DNA from: Candidatus Sumerlaeota bacterium
Lineage (GTDB): Bacteria; Sumerlaeota; Sumerlaeia; JAFGJS01
Length of the DNA: 58,614 nt
NCBI GenBank assembly: GCA_016928995.1
Contig: JAFGJS010000038.1
Location: forward strand, 1 to 58,614
Reading direction: 5' to 3'
In this document: piece after piece, positions 37,661 through 46,738 of the stretch
Numbering within the stretch: position 1 is the stretch's first letter
How the letters are laid out: every line of letters starts with the position of its first letter
Notes under the pieces: model-generated
Told to the model about the DNA's origin: nothing
Seen by the model: only the letters and a program-made list of their open reading frames with translations
The model's database searches: none
Made by a program: the position numbers and the translations under genes

Positions 37661-39985
37661 TTACGCTCCCGCGGCTTTTTCCAGCCCGGCAATGACCAGG
37701 GATGGGGTGAGCACTTCCGGCAGGAGCTCCGGCGCTCCACCGCCGGGAGGATAAATCGCATACACCGGTACGCCCGGCCGCTGGAATTCATCAAGTAGCC
37801 GCTTGATCTGCGGATCGCGCGCGGTGAAATCGCCGCGCACCAGAACCGCCTTGTGCTTGGCGAACGCCGCCTCCACCGTGTCCGAGGCAAGCACAACGCT
37901 TTCATTCGCCTTGCACGTAAGGCACCAATCCGCGGTGAGATCGAGAAACACAAGATGGTTCTGTCGCCGCAAGGCCGCCAACAGTTCCGGCGAATACTCC
38001 AGCCATCGAATCTGGTATTCACTGGATTCCTGCGCCGCTGTTTCGATTCCATAAATCAACTTGAATTCCTTAATGCGCGCCTGTTCTTCAGCGTGGCGAC
38101 GCTGCTTCATTGCGCCGCCGATGAAGATATAGGGATGCGCGAGCAACAGGTATCCGGCGGCCGCCAGCGCGGTGGAAATGCTCAAGGCCCACGTGCGCGC
38201 CTTGCCGGACGGGCGATAGTTAATGAACGAGCCATACAACCAGGCGACGACTCCGACGGCGACAAGCAAAATCACACCATCGCGCAAGCCGCTCTTGGCG
38301 TCGGCTGACGCGAGCAGTTCCTGCAAAAGGCCGTTATACACGCTCAGCGTCCACGCCGCCGTGCCCAGCAGCAGAAAACCCATCGCCTGCTTGAAGCGGA
38401 TCATCCACTCGCCCGGTTTGGGGATGTGCCGCGTCCAGCCGGGAAAGATCGACAGCAGCATGAAGGGAAACGCCAGACCGAGTCCGATGAACGTGAAGAT
38501 CAGCAGGATCATGCCCGCCGGTTGCGCCAGGGCGAACGCCACAGCGGTTCCAAGGAACGGCGCGCTGCATGGCGTGGCGAGGATCGTGGCCAGCACGCCG
38601 GTGGAAAACGCGGCTAGTGGCCCTTCGCGCTCCTCTAATCGGGCTAGTCCCTGCACCGCCTTGCCGCCGGGCGCCTGGAATTCAAACACGCCCAGCATGT
38701 TCAATCCCAACGCGAAGACGATGACCGTTACAGTGAGCACAAAGGCGGGAAACTGAAACAGCGCGCCCCAGCTGGCGCCGCCGGCGCCAGCTTTCAGCAG
38801 GATCGTTGCTCCGGCCAGCGCCCAGAACGACGCGAGCACTCCCGCGACGTACATCATGCCGAGAAAAAACAGCCGGCCGCGCGATTCCTGGGCCTGTCGC
38901 ACAAAGGAGAAAACCTTGAGCGAAATCACGGGCAGCACGCACGGCATAATATTGAGGATCAGACCACCGAGAAAAGCGAGCGCCAGCCACGCCAACAGCC
39001 CGCGTTGCGCCGATGGAGCGGTTGGCTCTACAGGCGCCGGAGCATCATCAACTGCCGCGCTTTTCACTTCTGGTGGTACGCTTTGTTGAACAGCTGAAGC
39101 CTCGCCAAAAACACGAACAGGGAAATGATAATAACCTTCCTCGCCGCCTTTCAACGTCACGCGCACGAATGCTTCCAAACCCGCCAAGCCGCTTTCCGGC
39201 AGCTCAAGCAACAAGCCTATGACATTGATCATCGCGCGGGCGCCGTCGGGAGCCGCATGAATCACCGGCGGCTCGAACGCCAGTTCCAACGCATCGTCCG
39301 GCTTCGGCGCAAACGCGAACGGCGGCGTGAAATCCGCCTGACCAGCGGACAGCGTGATCTCGATCTCAAATGGATCGTCCGCTTTTTCCGGTTTTTGAAT
39401 GATGCGAGTTTTCACTTCAATCGGAGGATCATCGACGGGCAGTGGAACCGGGATTTTTTTCAGCGCCGCTTCGATTAGTTTCGTATGCTCTTCATTGCGG
39501 CGCCCTTCGCCTTGTTGCAGCGTCAGTGTCAGCGAATCGCTCTGCGGCACGCATGAATCGCTGCATTCCAGCCATCGCACATTAGCCTGGATCGTGATTG
39601 AATCCGGCGCCTCCTCTGGCGCGCGGATGCGAGTCAGCAACACCGCTATATCCGTGTAGCCGTATCCGGCGACACCGCCCGCCTCAAATGTGACCGGAAA
39701 CGGCCACTCGATCGGACCGGCTTCAAAGCCGTCCGGCAGCGTCCACTCGATCGTGGTCGGCATGCCCGTGCCGGGATACTGCCAATATGTATGCCAATGC
39801 TCATCGTGCGTGAGTTTCAGTCCGACGATGAACTCCTCGCCAAGCTGCACGGCGTCCCGCTCTGTGATCAGTTCCGCGGCGACATGCTTTTGAGCTTGAT
39901 TGAAAGTGAATTGAGCGCGCGCTGGAAATGCGGCAGCCAGGCAAACGGCAACAATAAGCAAAAATATAGAGCATCGAATTCTCAT
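37661..39985 (-). CDS. DsbD-family thiol:disulfide interchange protein
   Basis: Carries electrons from cytoplasmic thioredoxin across the membrane. The 774 residues show a signal peptide, an N-terminal periplasmic DsbD-alpha/ScsB-like domain (residues ~25-300, with LECSDSCVPQ as its Cys pair), and an eight-helix core with the cysteine motif NIMPCVLPV and its mate TPCSAPF. A C-terminal thioredoxin-like domain follows, with DLTADWCLTCKANE. All three redox pairs are present. Second-last in a minus-strand row with holB and ogt. Confidence 0.92.
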   Translation of the reverse strand: MRIRCSIFLLIVAVCLAAAFPARAQFTFNQAQKHVAAELITERDAVQLGEEFIVGLKLTHDEHWHTYWQYPGTGMPTTIEWTLPDGFEAGPIEWPFPVTFEAGGVAGYGYTDIAVLLTRIRAPEEAPDSITIQANVRWLECSDSCVPQSDSLTLTLQQGEGRRNEEHTKLIEAALKKIPVPLPVDDPPIEVKTRIIQKPEKADDPFEIEITLSAGQADFTPPFAFAPKPDDALELAFEPPVIHAAPDGARAMINVIGLLLELPESGLAGLEAFVRVTLKGGEEGYYHFPVRVFGEASAVQQSVPPEVKSAAVDDAPAPVEPTAPSAQRGLLAWLALAFLGGLILNIMPCVLPVISLKVFSFVRQAQESRGRLFFLGMMYVAGVLASFWALAGATILLKAGAGGASWGALFQFPAFVLTVTVIVFALGLNMLGVFEFQAPGGKAVQGLARLEEREGPLAAFSTGVLATILATPCSAPFLGTAVAFALAQPAGMILLIFTFIGLGLAFPFMLLSIFPGWTRHIPKPGEWMIRFKQAMGFLLLGTAAWTLSVYNGLLQELLASADAKSGLRDGVILLVAVGVVAWLYGSFINYRPSGKARTWALSISTALAAAGYLLLAHPYIFIGGAMKQRRHAEEQARIKEFKLIYGIETAAQESSEYQIRWLEYSPELLAALRRQNHLVFLDLTADWCLTCKANESVVLASDTVEAAFAKHKAVLVRGDFTARDPQIKRLLDEFQRPGVPVYAIYPPGGGAPELLPEVLTPSLVIAGLEKAAGA

Positions 39986-40080
39986 GCTGCGGTCAGCCTC
40001 GCGATTAGGTATCGCTTTCTTGGTAGAGACAGCCGTTCCATCCTTACAACTCGAACAAGCCGATTACGCCGCGGACGATG

Positions 40081-41151
40081 CTATTTTTTCGACGCCATGC
40101 CGATGTCCAGCAGCAGGTTCTCCAGCGCCAGTTGGACGTTCAGCATGCGACCAGCCCAATCATAGCGTTTGAGCGCCGCGCCCAGCATTTCAATCGCCGC
40201 CTCGCGCGTGCAGCCCTCAGCGCTTTGCATCAAAAGATTTTTATACTGACGGTTGACCAACAGCTGTTCCGCGTACTCCGGCGCGGCGCGCGCGATCAGC
40301 AGGTCGCGCTGCCAGGCCGAGATGTGCTGCAACGCCTGCGCCAGATCGCCGTCCGCTTGCCGTTCGATCTCGTAGGCGGATTGAAACAGCCGCACATAGC
40401 CATGCTCGCCGAACTGCTTCAGCGCGGCCAGCGTCTCCTCGCGCTTCACCGACAGCTGTTCATCCTGCGCCAGTTCGAGCGCCAGACCCGGACATCCGCC
40501 GGAAAGCACGGCCAGAAATTCGCGCAACGCCGCGTCGCAGCTTGTGCGCGCCTTCAGCCATTCGGCCAGCGCACGCCAGTCCACCGGATTGAAGCGCGCC
40601 TCCGTGCAACGCGAGCGGATCGTCGGCAGCAACGAATACAGCCGGCTGGTGAGCAAAATGATGTGCAGATGCGGCGGCGGCTCCTCGAGCGTCTTGAGAA
40701 AGGCGTTGGCCGATTCCTTCTGCATCCGCTCCGCGCCATGCACGAGCAGAAAACGATGGCGGCCTTCGATGGGCAATTGCACGGCGCTCTCCATCGCCTC
40801 GCGCATGTCGAGCACCTTCACGACCTGTTGTCCGGTTTCACCGGGCCGGACTTCGATCAGGTCGAACCACGAGCCGCGCTGAAGTTTGACGCAGGCGCGG
40901 CAATCGCAGCCCGGCGCCGCATCGCCTTTCAGGCATTCCATGCGCCGGATCAGCGCATACGCCAACGAGCGTTTGCCGATCTGCGCGGGGCCGTGAAACA
41001 GCAGCGAATGCGGCAGCCGCCGTTGCTCAATCATCCGATTGAGCAACGTCATCAACCGCTCATGTCCGGCGATGTCCTGGAAGGATCGTCCGCGCCGCGG
41101 ATCGCTCGCCGGATCGTAACTGCCGCTATTGTCCCGTCTGCTCTTCGCCAT
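40081..41151 (-). CDS. holB: DNA polymerase III delta' subunit
   Basis: Clamp-loader component. The 356 residues have the AAA+ fold: FQDIAGHERLMTLLNRMI, a Walker-A-like loop GPAQIGKRSLA, a zinc-binding Cys cluster (CDCRACVKLQRG), NAFLKTLEEPPPH and the sensor SRC (TIRSRC). The C terminus is helical. GKRS in place of GKT is as expected, because delta' does not hydrolyse ATP well. It starts 16 bases after the secreted protein gene upstream and shows no clear ribosome site, so translation may be coupled. Confidence 0.9.
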   Translation of the reverse strand: MAKSRRDNSGSYDPASDPRRGRSFQDIAGHERLMTLLNRMIEQRRLPHSLLFHGPAQIGKRSLAYALIRRMECLKGDAAPGCDCRACVKLQRGSWFDLIEVRPGETGQQVVKVLDMREAMESAVQLPIEGRHRFLLVHGAERMQKESANAFLKTLEEPPPHLHIILLTSRLYSLLPTIRSRCTEARFNPVDWRALAEWLKARTSCDAALREFLAVLSGGCPGLALELAQDEQLSVKREETLAALKQFGEHGYVRLFQSAYEIERQADGDLAQALQHISAWQRDLLIARAAPEYAEQLLVNRQYKNLLMQSAEGCTREAAIEMLGAALKRYDWAGRMLNVQLALENLLLDIGMASKK

Positions 41152-41167
41152 GATCTACTATCTGGTT

Positions 41168-42223
41168 CTAGTTCTGGTCGTTCATGCGAGGTGGCGGACT
41201 TGGATTCTGGCCCTGGTTCTCAGGGGTCGTCCCAACGCCAATCTCCACCTTTACGCCCGCGCCCTGCATATTCATCGCACCCGCCTGCATCGCTTTCTCC
41301 ATGATCATTTGCAGCACATCGGCCGGCACGACCAGTTTCGCTTCGGCGTAATTGCCGTTGGCCGAAAACGCCACATTGCGCAACGCCTGGGCCAGTCCCG
41401 GCTGCTGCTCCTGTACCGTCGGCGGCATCATCATCAACATCAACTGATACGCGCTTTGCATCGCTTTATGAAGCGCAACGGCGTCGGCGGCATCGCCGCT
41501 TGTCAGGCTAAACCGCACACTGCATTCATCGCCGGTCAGCACGGCAACGTTTGCCAACTGAGCCTTGGCCAGCGGCGCCATGTTGGGATCTTCGGCGAAG
41601 CGCTTCGCATATCCCTCGGGCAGCGACATGGCGACGCTCACCGCCGCGCCGGCATGCAGGTTGATCGCCTCCGCCATCGCGCCAGACGCAAGCTTGTTTT
41701 CCGCGCCGCTCTTGTATTGATCGTAGTGCGCCGGATCGCTGCAAACGACAACCTCGCCATCGCCCGGCAGAACCACGTAGACGCTCGTTGAAGCATCGAC
41801 AGGGCTTTGAATTTTATAGGCTGGCGCGCCCGAAATCTCCGTTTTCTCCGTTGTCATCCGGCCTTTCTGCTGAATCATCTCCAGCAGCGTTTGATCCAAT
41901 CCATCGGCCGCTCCGCTCATCACGGCGAAAAACTTCCGGGATTGCGCATCGGAATTGTTCATACCCGATACGGCGATAGTGATCTGCTGGATCTTTTCCA
42001 GCTCATCGAATTGGAAGAGCATGGGGCTTGCAGGATCGCCCGAAGTTTCTTTGGCCTGCTGCACGGCGTCATTGACAGCCGGAATCTTCAAGATTTGCCG
42101 CGGATTGATCTGGATCACCGCGTCCGCGTCCATCGGCGCATAAGGCTTGGCCTGCAGCGTCGCCGCCGCCAGCGAAAAAATCGCCGTGCATAAAACAACA
42201 TACAACTTCAAATAATGAAACAT
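41168..42223 (-). CDS. secreted protein of unknown function
   Basis: A 351-residue protein with a signal peptide (cut near LQA) and strong ribosome site GGAAGGAGATAGG. The body begins PYAPMDADAVIQINPRQILKI and alternates beta strands and helices, with VVLPGDGEVVVCSD and LASGAMAEAINLHAGAAV. This recalls DUF3352-like or 'bacterial scaffold' periplasmic proteins, without a firm match. The last ~35 residues are Gly/Pro/Asn-rich. First gene of the row leading to holB and dsbD. Confidence 0.7.
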   Translation of the reverse strand: MFHYLKLYVVLCTAIFSLAAATLQAKPYAPMDADAVIQINPRQILKIPAVNDAVQQAKETSGDPASPMLFQFDELEKIQQITIAVSGMNNSDAQSRKFFAVMSGAADGLDQTLLEMIQQKGRMTTEKTEISGAPAYKIQSPVDASTSVYVVLPGDGEVVVCSDPAHYDQYKSGAENKLASGAMAEAINLHAGAAVSVAMSLPEGYAKRFAEDPNMAPLAKAQLANVAVLTGDECSVRFSLTSGDAADAVALHKAMQSAYQLMLMMMPPTVQEQQPGLAQALRNVAFSANGNYAEAKLVVPADVLQMIMEKAMQAGAMNMQGAGVKVEIGVGTTPENQGQNPSPPPRMNDQN

Positions 42224-42327
42224 TCCTATCTCCTTCCAATATCATCCTCTCTGTGTATCTGGGGTTTGTCTCACGTTCATCCGGCGCTGTCAAACTGCGA
42301 ATAGAGCGGTTCTCGAATGTTTTATCC

Positions 42328-42400
42328 GCATCCCTTGAATGTGGCACAGCCGCCCTCGGCTGTGTTCTCTTCTCATTGGGATAACACAATCGAGGGATGC
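42328..42400. repeat. inverted repeat with nested CACAGCCG hairpin
   Basis: Outer arms GCATCCCTTG (42328-42337) and CGAGGGATGC (42391-42400) enclose a second hairpin, CACAGCCG CCCT CGGCTGTG. It lies immediately after ispF on the minus strand, so it might end that transcript. The form is that of a dispersed intergenic element. Confidence 0.75.
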
Positions 42401-42401
42401 T

Positions 42402-42902
42402 CTAAACGCCGCCGGATAAAGCCACAGTGGCCGTGGCAAGGGCGGCGATGCCTTCTTCGCGGCCGGTGAAGCCCATGCCTTCGGTCGTGGTGGCCTTGAT
42501 GTTCAGCAGCGTATCAGGCGGCATGGCGCCCTTGAGCCGAGCATGCATGCGCTCCATGTACGGCGCAAGCTTGGGACGCTGGGCGATCACCGTGGCATCC
42601 ACGTGCAGGATGCGTCCGCCGCGCTCTTCGGCGATGCGCACGACCTGGCGCAGCAATTCGACGCTGACGGCGCCCTTGTAGCGCGGATCGTTGTCGGGAA
42701 AATGCCGGCCGATGTCGCCAGCGCACACCGCGCCGAGGATCGCGTCGCAAATCGCATGCGTTAGCACGTCAGCGTCCGAATGCCCCGCCAGCCCCCGGTC
42801 GTGCTCAATCGGCACACCGCCCAGGATCAACGGGCGGCCCTCGCAAAATGCATGCGCGTCGAATCCGTGGCCTGTGACAGCGGCGGCGCTTTGATGCGGC
42901 AT
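42402..42902 (-). CDS. ispF: 2-C-methyl-D-erythritol 2,4-cyclodiphosphate synthase
   Basis: Fifth step of the MEP isoprenoid pathway. The 166 residues include the metal ligands in GHGFDAHAF and AGHSDADVL, the loop DIGRHFPDNDPRYKGA and the CDP-binding end IKATTTEGMGFTGREEGIA. ATG 42902 is preferred because GGAGAG then forms the ribosome site; ATG 42914 is also in frame. It is not fused to or adjacent to ispD here. Confidence 0.95.
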   Translation of the reverse strand: MPHQSAAAVTGHGFDAHAFCEGRPLILGGVPIEHDRGLAGHSDADVLTHAICDAILGAVCAGDIGRHFPDNDPRYKGAVSVELLRQVVRIAEERGGRILHVDATVIAQRPKLAPYMERMHARLKGAMPPDTLLNIKATTTEGMGFTGREEGIAALATATVALSGGV

Positions 42903-43095
42903 GGCTCTCTCCATAAAAAAATCATCTCTGGCGATTTTTCATGCAACATCCTGCCGTATCCGGCGTCAATAAATCAAAGCTAATCTCAGCAGCGGCAAAA
43001 TACCACGCAGCGGCCTTGACGGCGCGCGCAAAAAGAGGCGTATAATGGCGCGATTTGAACGATTCGCTTCAGCGCAAAAAGGAGACAATGCCATT

Positions 43096-44340
43096 ATGAT
43101 CCTCAGCCGCCGGTTACTGTTGACCGCTTTATTCGCTCTGATGCTGTGGGGCGCCATATACGCCGGACTGCACGCTGGCGCGCAGGACGAGCCCTCCGCC
43201 AAGGCGGAAAGCCGCTCCGGCCGATACGCCGGCGGCGGCGACGTCTACGCCGCCAATCCAGAGGAAAGTCCGCTGGTCATCGCCGCGCAAAAGGCGAGTC
43301 CAGCCGTGGTCAGCATCGGCGGCACGGAGCTGCGCTACCGCAGGATGATCGCCGATCCGTTTTTCGACGGTTTCTTCATGCCCTACCGGTATCAAAAGCA
43401 GGAGTTCAAAAACGAATACAGCGGCACGGGCTTCATCGTCAAAGTGGACGGCAAGACCGGCTACGTGGTCACTAACTACCATGTGATCCAGGGCATGAAA
43501 CGGATCTTCGTCACGCTGCCCGACCGGCGAGAATTCGAAGCGGCCAAGTTCGACGCCGACCTGGTGGTGGACGTGGCGCTGCTGAAAATCGAGGGCGAGG
43601 ATCTGCCGTGCATCGACCTCGGCGACTCGGACGGCCTGCGCCTCGGCGAATGGGTGCTGGCCATCGGCAATCCGTTCGGCAACCTGATCGACGATCCGCA
43701 GCCCACGGTGACCGTCGGCGTCGTCAGTGCAACGAAACGCTCCTTCTCACCGGATTACGCGGCGGCCAACGCGCCCGGACGCCAGCCGCGCGTTTACCTC
43801 GGGATGATCCAGACCGACGCGGCGATCAATCCCGGCAACTCCGGCGGGCCGCTGGTGAATATCCGCGGCGAGGCCGTCGGCATGAACACCTTCATTTTTT
43901 CCCAGGTCGGCGGCAGCCACGGCATCGGCTTCGCCATTCCGATCAAACGCGTGCGGCAGATCGTGGACCAGATTTTGAAATACGGAAAGGTGCGGGAACT
44001 GCTGCTTGATTTTGAAGTGATGAACCTCACCCCGCCTCTGGCCCAGCGGCTTGGGCTGCGCACGACAAACGGCGCGCTGGTGCGGCGATTCTTTCTGGAG
44101 GACGGCCCGGCCAGTAAAGCCGGGCTCAAACCCGGCGATCTCATCGTCGGTATGGACGACCGCGAGGTGGATAGCGCCGATGAATTCATGGCGTACTACG
44201 CCGCGCGGCAAGTGGACGAAACGATCACACTACGCGTAGAGCGTGACGGCCAATCCTTGGAATTAAAATATAAAATCAGCGAATACCATCAAGACACCGA
44301 ACCGGAAGCTCAGTCGCAGGATAACGGTAATTTCTTCTGA
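43096..44340 (+). CDS. HtrA/DegP-type periplasmic serine protease
   Basis: Envelope quality-control protease. A signal peptide or anchor (LLLTALFALMLWGAIYAGL) is followed by a trypsin-like domain with His129 (TNYHVI), Asp159 (VVDVALL) and Ser249 (GNSGGPL), then one PDZ domain (FEVMNLTPPLAQRLGL to VDSADEFMAYYA). With about 414 residues and one PDZ it resembles DegS or HhoA rather than two-PDZ DegP. ATG 43096 follows AAGGAG; ATG 43045 lies upstream of it in frame. Stands alone. Confidence 0.93.
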   Translation: MILSRRLLLTALFALMLWGAIYAGLHAGAQDEPSAKAESRSGRYAGGGDVYAANPEESPLVIAAQKASPAVVSIGGTELRYRRMIADPFFDGFFMPYRYQKQEFKNEYSGTGFIVKVDGKTGYVVTNYHVIQGMKRIFVTLPDRREFEAAKFDADLVVDVALLKIEGEDLPCIDLGDSDGLRLGEWVLAIGNPFGNLIDDPQPTVTVGVVSATKRSFSPDYAAANAPGRQPRVYLGMIQTDAAINPGNSGGPLVNIRGEAVGMNTFIFSQVGGSHGIGFAIPIKRVRQIVDQILKYGKVRELLLDFEVMNLTPPLAQRLGLRTTNGALVRRFFLEDGPASKAGLKPGDLIVGMDDREVDSADEFMAYYAARQVDETITLRVERDGQSLELKYKISEYHQDTEPEAQSQDNGNFF

Positions 44341-44403
44341 CGTTATGAATGTTTCACCTCAGTGGTTCTGCCTAAAGATGGCGGATTGTTAAAAATGATA
44401 TAT

Positions 44404-44694
44404 TTATACCAGCTTTTTTGAGGTCCAATTTGGATCTCGACGGCAATCGAGTATGGCGCGAACACGAGCAACATCATCCTCAATGCGATAATACACTGCA
44501 TACGGAAATCGCTTGGAAAGGAGACGATGATAACCATTATGGATGGAATGAATGCCGCCATTCAAGCGAAGTGAGTGAATATCGGACCACAGAGAATCGA
44601 GAAAGTAATCGCCCAATCCTTCGGCCTGTCGTTCATAGAAACGATACCCGTCCGCCAGGTCAGCGGTTGCCTCTTCAAGGACTTGAACCCTCAT
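44404..44694 (-). CDS. RelE/ParE-family toxin
   Basis: A 96-residue basic protein with the RelE/ParE fold pattern: EEATADLADGYRFYERQAEG, LGDYFLDSLWSDIHSL and the strands RLLSKRFPYAVYYRIEDDVARVRAILDCRRDP. Proteins of this group either cut mRNA at the ribosome or poison gyrase; which one cannot be told. The ATG overlaps the antitoxin stop by four bases, so the antitoxin is made first. Confidence 0.85.
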   Translation of the reverse strand: MRVQVLEEATADLADGYRFYERQAEGLGDYFLDSLWSDIHSLRLNGGIHSIHNGYHRLLSKRFPYAVYYRIEDDVARVRAILDCRRDPNWTSKKLV

Positions 44695-44909
44695 TTGAGT
44701 CGATCTCGCACCGCATTTTTAGCATCGGCTATATCAAGAAAGTGTGACTTACCTTCGGATATCCTTTGTTCACGGGCGCGCAAAACATCAGCGTGCCAGG
44801 ACGGAGAGGGGATATCCTCCGGCATTCCAGCAAGATCAGTCCAGATCTCTTCGATTGCTTGCAGCTTATCCTCGACGCTCATTTGCTTCAAAGGAATGGT
44901 TAAACGCAT
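44691..44909 (-). CDS. addiction-module antitoxin component
   Basis: A 72-residue acidic helical protein: LTIPLKQMSVEDKLQAIEEIW then SWHADVLRAREQRISEGKSHF and LDIADAKNAVRDRL. This layout (S..EKL..IE..W, then H...L..R......G) is that of the short addiction-module antitoxin family of TIGR02574 type that pairs with ParE/RelE toxins. First gene of the pair, overlapping the toxin in an ATGA junction. Confidence 0.85.
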   Translation of the reverse strand: MRLTIPLKQMSVEDKLQAIEEIWTDLAGMPEDIPSPSWHADVLRAREQRISEGKSHFLDIADAKNAVRDRLK

Positions 44910-45299
44910 GATGCTTCTCCAGAAATATTAAAATCAGATTCAATTATCGTACTTTATCCTCTTTCATGCAAAAGATTTTATACAAAAAAAGGATACCTTG
45001 GGGCGTCCCATTGTACTGGCCATACGATTCCTGATGTCATTTCTGTTTCCATCTTGTGGTGATCGCCCTCAACTTTCGGAAAGAAAAATGCCATTGCTTG
45101 AAACTCTGCGGTTCACTCACAAAAGATTTCTTGTTTGATCTTTATTTCCCGCAAAGACGCGGAGGCGCAGAGATGAATATTCATGTATTCCTCAGCGCCC
45201 CTGCGCCTCTGCGCGATAAATAACGTATAAATTTACATTACACCGGGCATCTACCAAGAATTTTGTTGGGCGCCCCTCATTTTGTCCCGTTTTTACATC
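44910..45299. other. intergenic region between antitoxin and ackA
   Basis: 390 bases without a gene. The left part should hold the toxin-antitoxin promoter. The middle (about 44960-45140) has no recognisable feature. The right part carries the CGCAGAG-type inverted repeat described separately. Confidence 0.6.
45150..45215. repeat. inverted CGCAGAG-type repeat pair
   Basis: CGCAAAGACGCGGAGGCGCA (45150-45169) faces CAGCGCCCCTGCGCCTCTGC (45193-45212). The GGAGGCGCAGAG and CTGCGCCTCTGCGC words are complementary, giving a stem around a 20-base AT-rich loop. Same vocabulary as at 57381-57597. Confidence 0.8.
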
Positions 45300-46526
45300 T
45301 TAAAACTGCGTCAGCGCTCGCGCCGTTTCGCGGGCGATGATGAGCTCTTCATTGGCGGGAATCACGTAGGCTGCGATGGATGAATCCTCGGCGGTGATCC
45401 ACGTTTCACAATCGCCGCAGGCCAAGGCATTGCGTTCCGCGTCGAGCATCGCACCTAATCCACGCATGCCGTTCACCACGCGCGCCCGAATCTCCTGCGC
45501 CTTCTCGCCGATGCCGCCCGTGAAGACCAGCGCGTCCAGCCGCCAATCCAACGCAGGCATGAACGACGCAATCGACTTCTGGATGCGCCAGCAAAACACA
45601 TCAATCGCCAGCCGCGCCCGTGGATCGTCCGCCTGCCGCGCCAGAACCTCGCGCAGATCGTGCGACACGCCGCTGATGCCCAGCAGCCCGGATTCCTTGT
45701 TCAGCACGCGATCCATCTCCTCGATGGACAGCGACTCATACTCCATCAAGCGCAACGGCAGCGCCGGATCGATGTCGCCGCAACGCGTCCCCATGATCAG
45801 CCCCTCCAGCGGCGTGAAGCCCATCGAGGAATCCATTGAGCGCCCCCCTGCGATCGCGCAGGTTGAGCATCCATTGCCCAGATGCGCCGCGATGGCATGA
45901 ATCGTCTCCGGTGGGCGCTCGATGAGCTGCGGCAGGCGCTCCGCGATGTACTGATACGATGAGCCGTGAAAGCCATAGCGCCGCACGCCATGCTTTTCAT
46001 AATACGCATACGGCGTGCCATAAAAATAGGCCCGTGGCGGAATCGTGCGATGAAACGCCGTGTCGAACACCGCCACATGACGCGCGCCGGGAAACTCCTG
46101 GAACGCGGCGTGATATCCCGCCAGATTATGCGGATTATGCAGCGGCGCCAGCCGGTTCAAGCGCTCGAACTCCGGCAGCAGCTCCGCGACAATCGGCGTC
46201 GCTTCGCGAAAACGCTCGCCGCCGTGCACGAAGCGATGTCCGATCATGTCCACCGCCGGAGCGCCTTGCTGCAGCAGCCCCTCCTGTTCGCGCAGCCAAT
46301 CCAGCACCGTATGCACGGCGTCACGATGATTCTTCTCCGCGCGGACCGCGGAAAATTCCACGCCGCCGATCCGTGAAAAACGGCACGCCGCATCATCGCG
46401 GCCAATCCGTTCAATATCGCCCCGCGCCAACGCGCGCTCATCCGTAATACCGCCGTCCTTCATTTCCAGTTCGAACAGCTGGAACTTCAACGAAGACGAA
46501 CCGCAATTGAGCGCCAGAATTCTCAT
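45300..46526 (-). CDS. ackA: acetate kinase
   Basis: Interconverts acetyl phosphate plus ADP with acetate plus ATP. The 408 residues show LALNCGSSSLKFQLFE at the start, GHRFVHGGERF, HVAVFDTAFHRTIPP, the ATP-binding AHLGNGCSTCAIAGGRSMD (Cys-Ser-Thr where most have Ala-Ser) and FTGGIGEKAQEIR at the end. No phosphotransacetylase gene is next to it, unlike in many genomes. It suggests fermentative or overflow acetate metabolism. Confidence 0.96.
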   Translation of the reverse strand: MRILALNCGSSSLKFQLFELEMKDGGITDERALARGDIERIGRDDAACRFSRIGGVEFSAVRAEKNHRDAVHTVLDWLREQEGLLQQGAPAVDMIGHRFVHGGERFREATPIVAELLPEFERLNRLAPLHNPHNLAGYHAAFQEFPGARHVAVFDTAFHRTIPPRAYFYGTPYAYYEKHGVRRYGFHGSSYQYIAERLPQLIERPPETIHAIAAHLGNGCSTCAIAGGRSMDSSMGFTPLEGLIMGTRCGDIDPALPLRLMEYESLSIEEMDRVLNKESGLLGISGVSHDLREVLARQADDPRARLAIDVFCWRIQKSIASFMPALDWRLDALVFTGGIGEKAQEIRARVVNGMRGLGAMLDAERNALACGDCETWITAEDSSIAAYVIPANEELIIARETARALTQF

Positions 46527-46738
46527 CAGTCATTCCATGATACGTATTGGCGCGCCCATCAAGCCGACGCGCGAGAGCAGATTGAACACGCAGTTGCGGA
46601 ATTGCAACCATAAATCGGCAATATTGAGGCGCCGTCGGCTGAAAGCGTTTTTATGGTGGACAGGGCCGGAGCTTTATATTCAAAATCAGAATCGGGCATG
46701 TTCAGCAAGGTGTGCTTTGCTTTCAAGAGGAGGATAAA

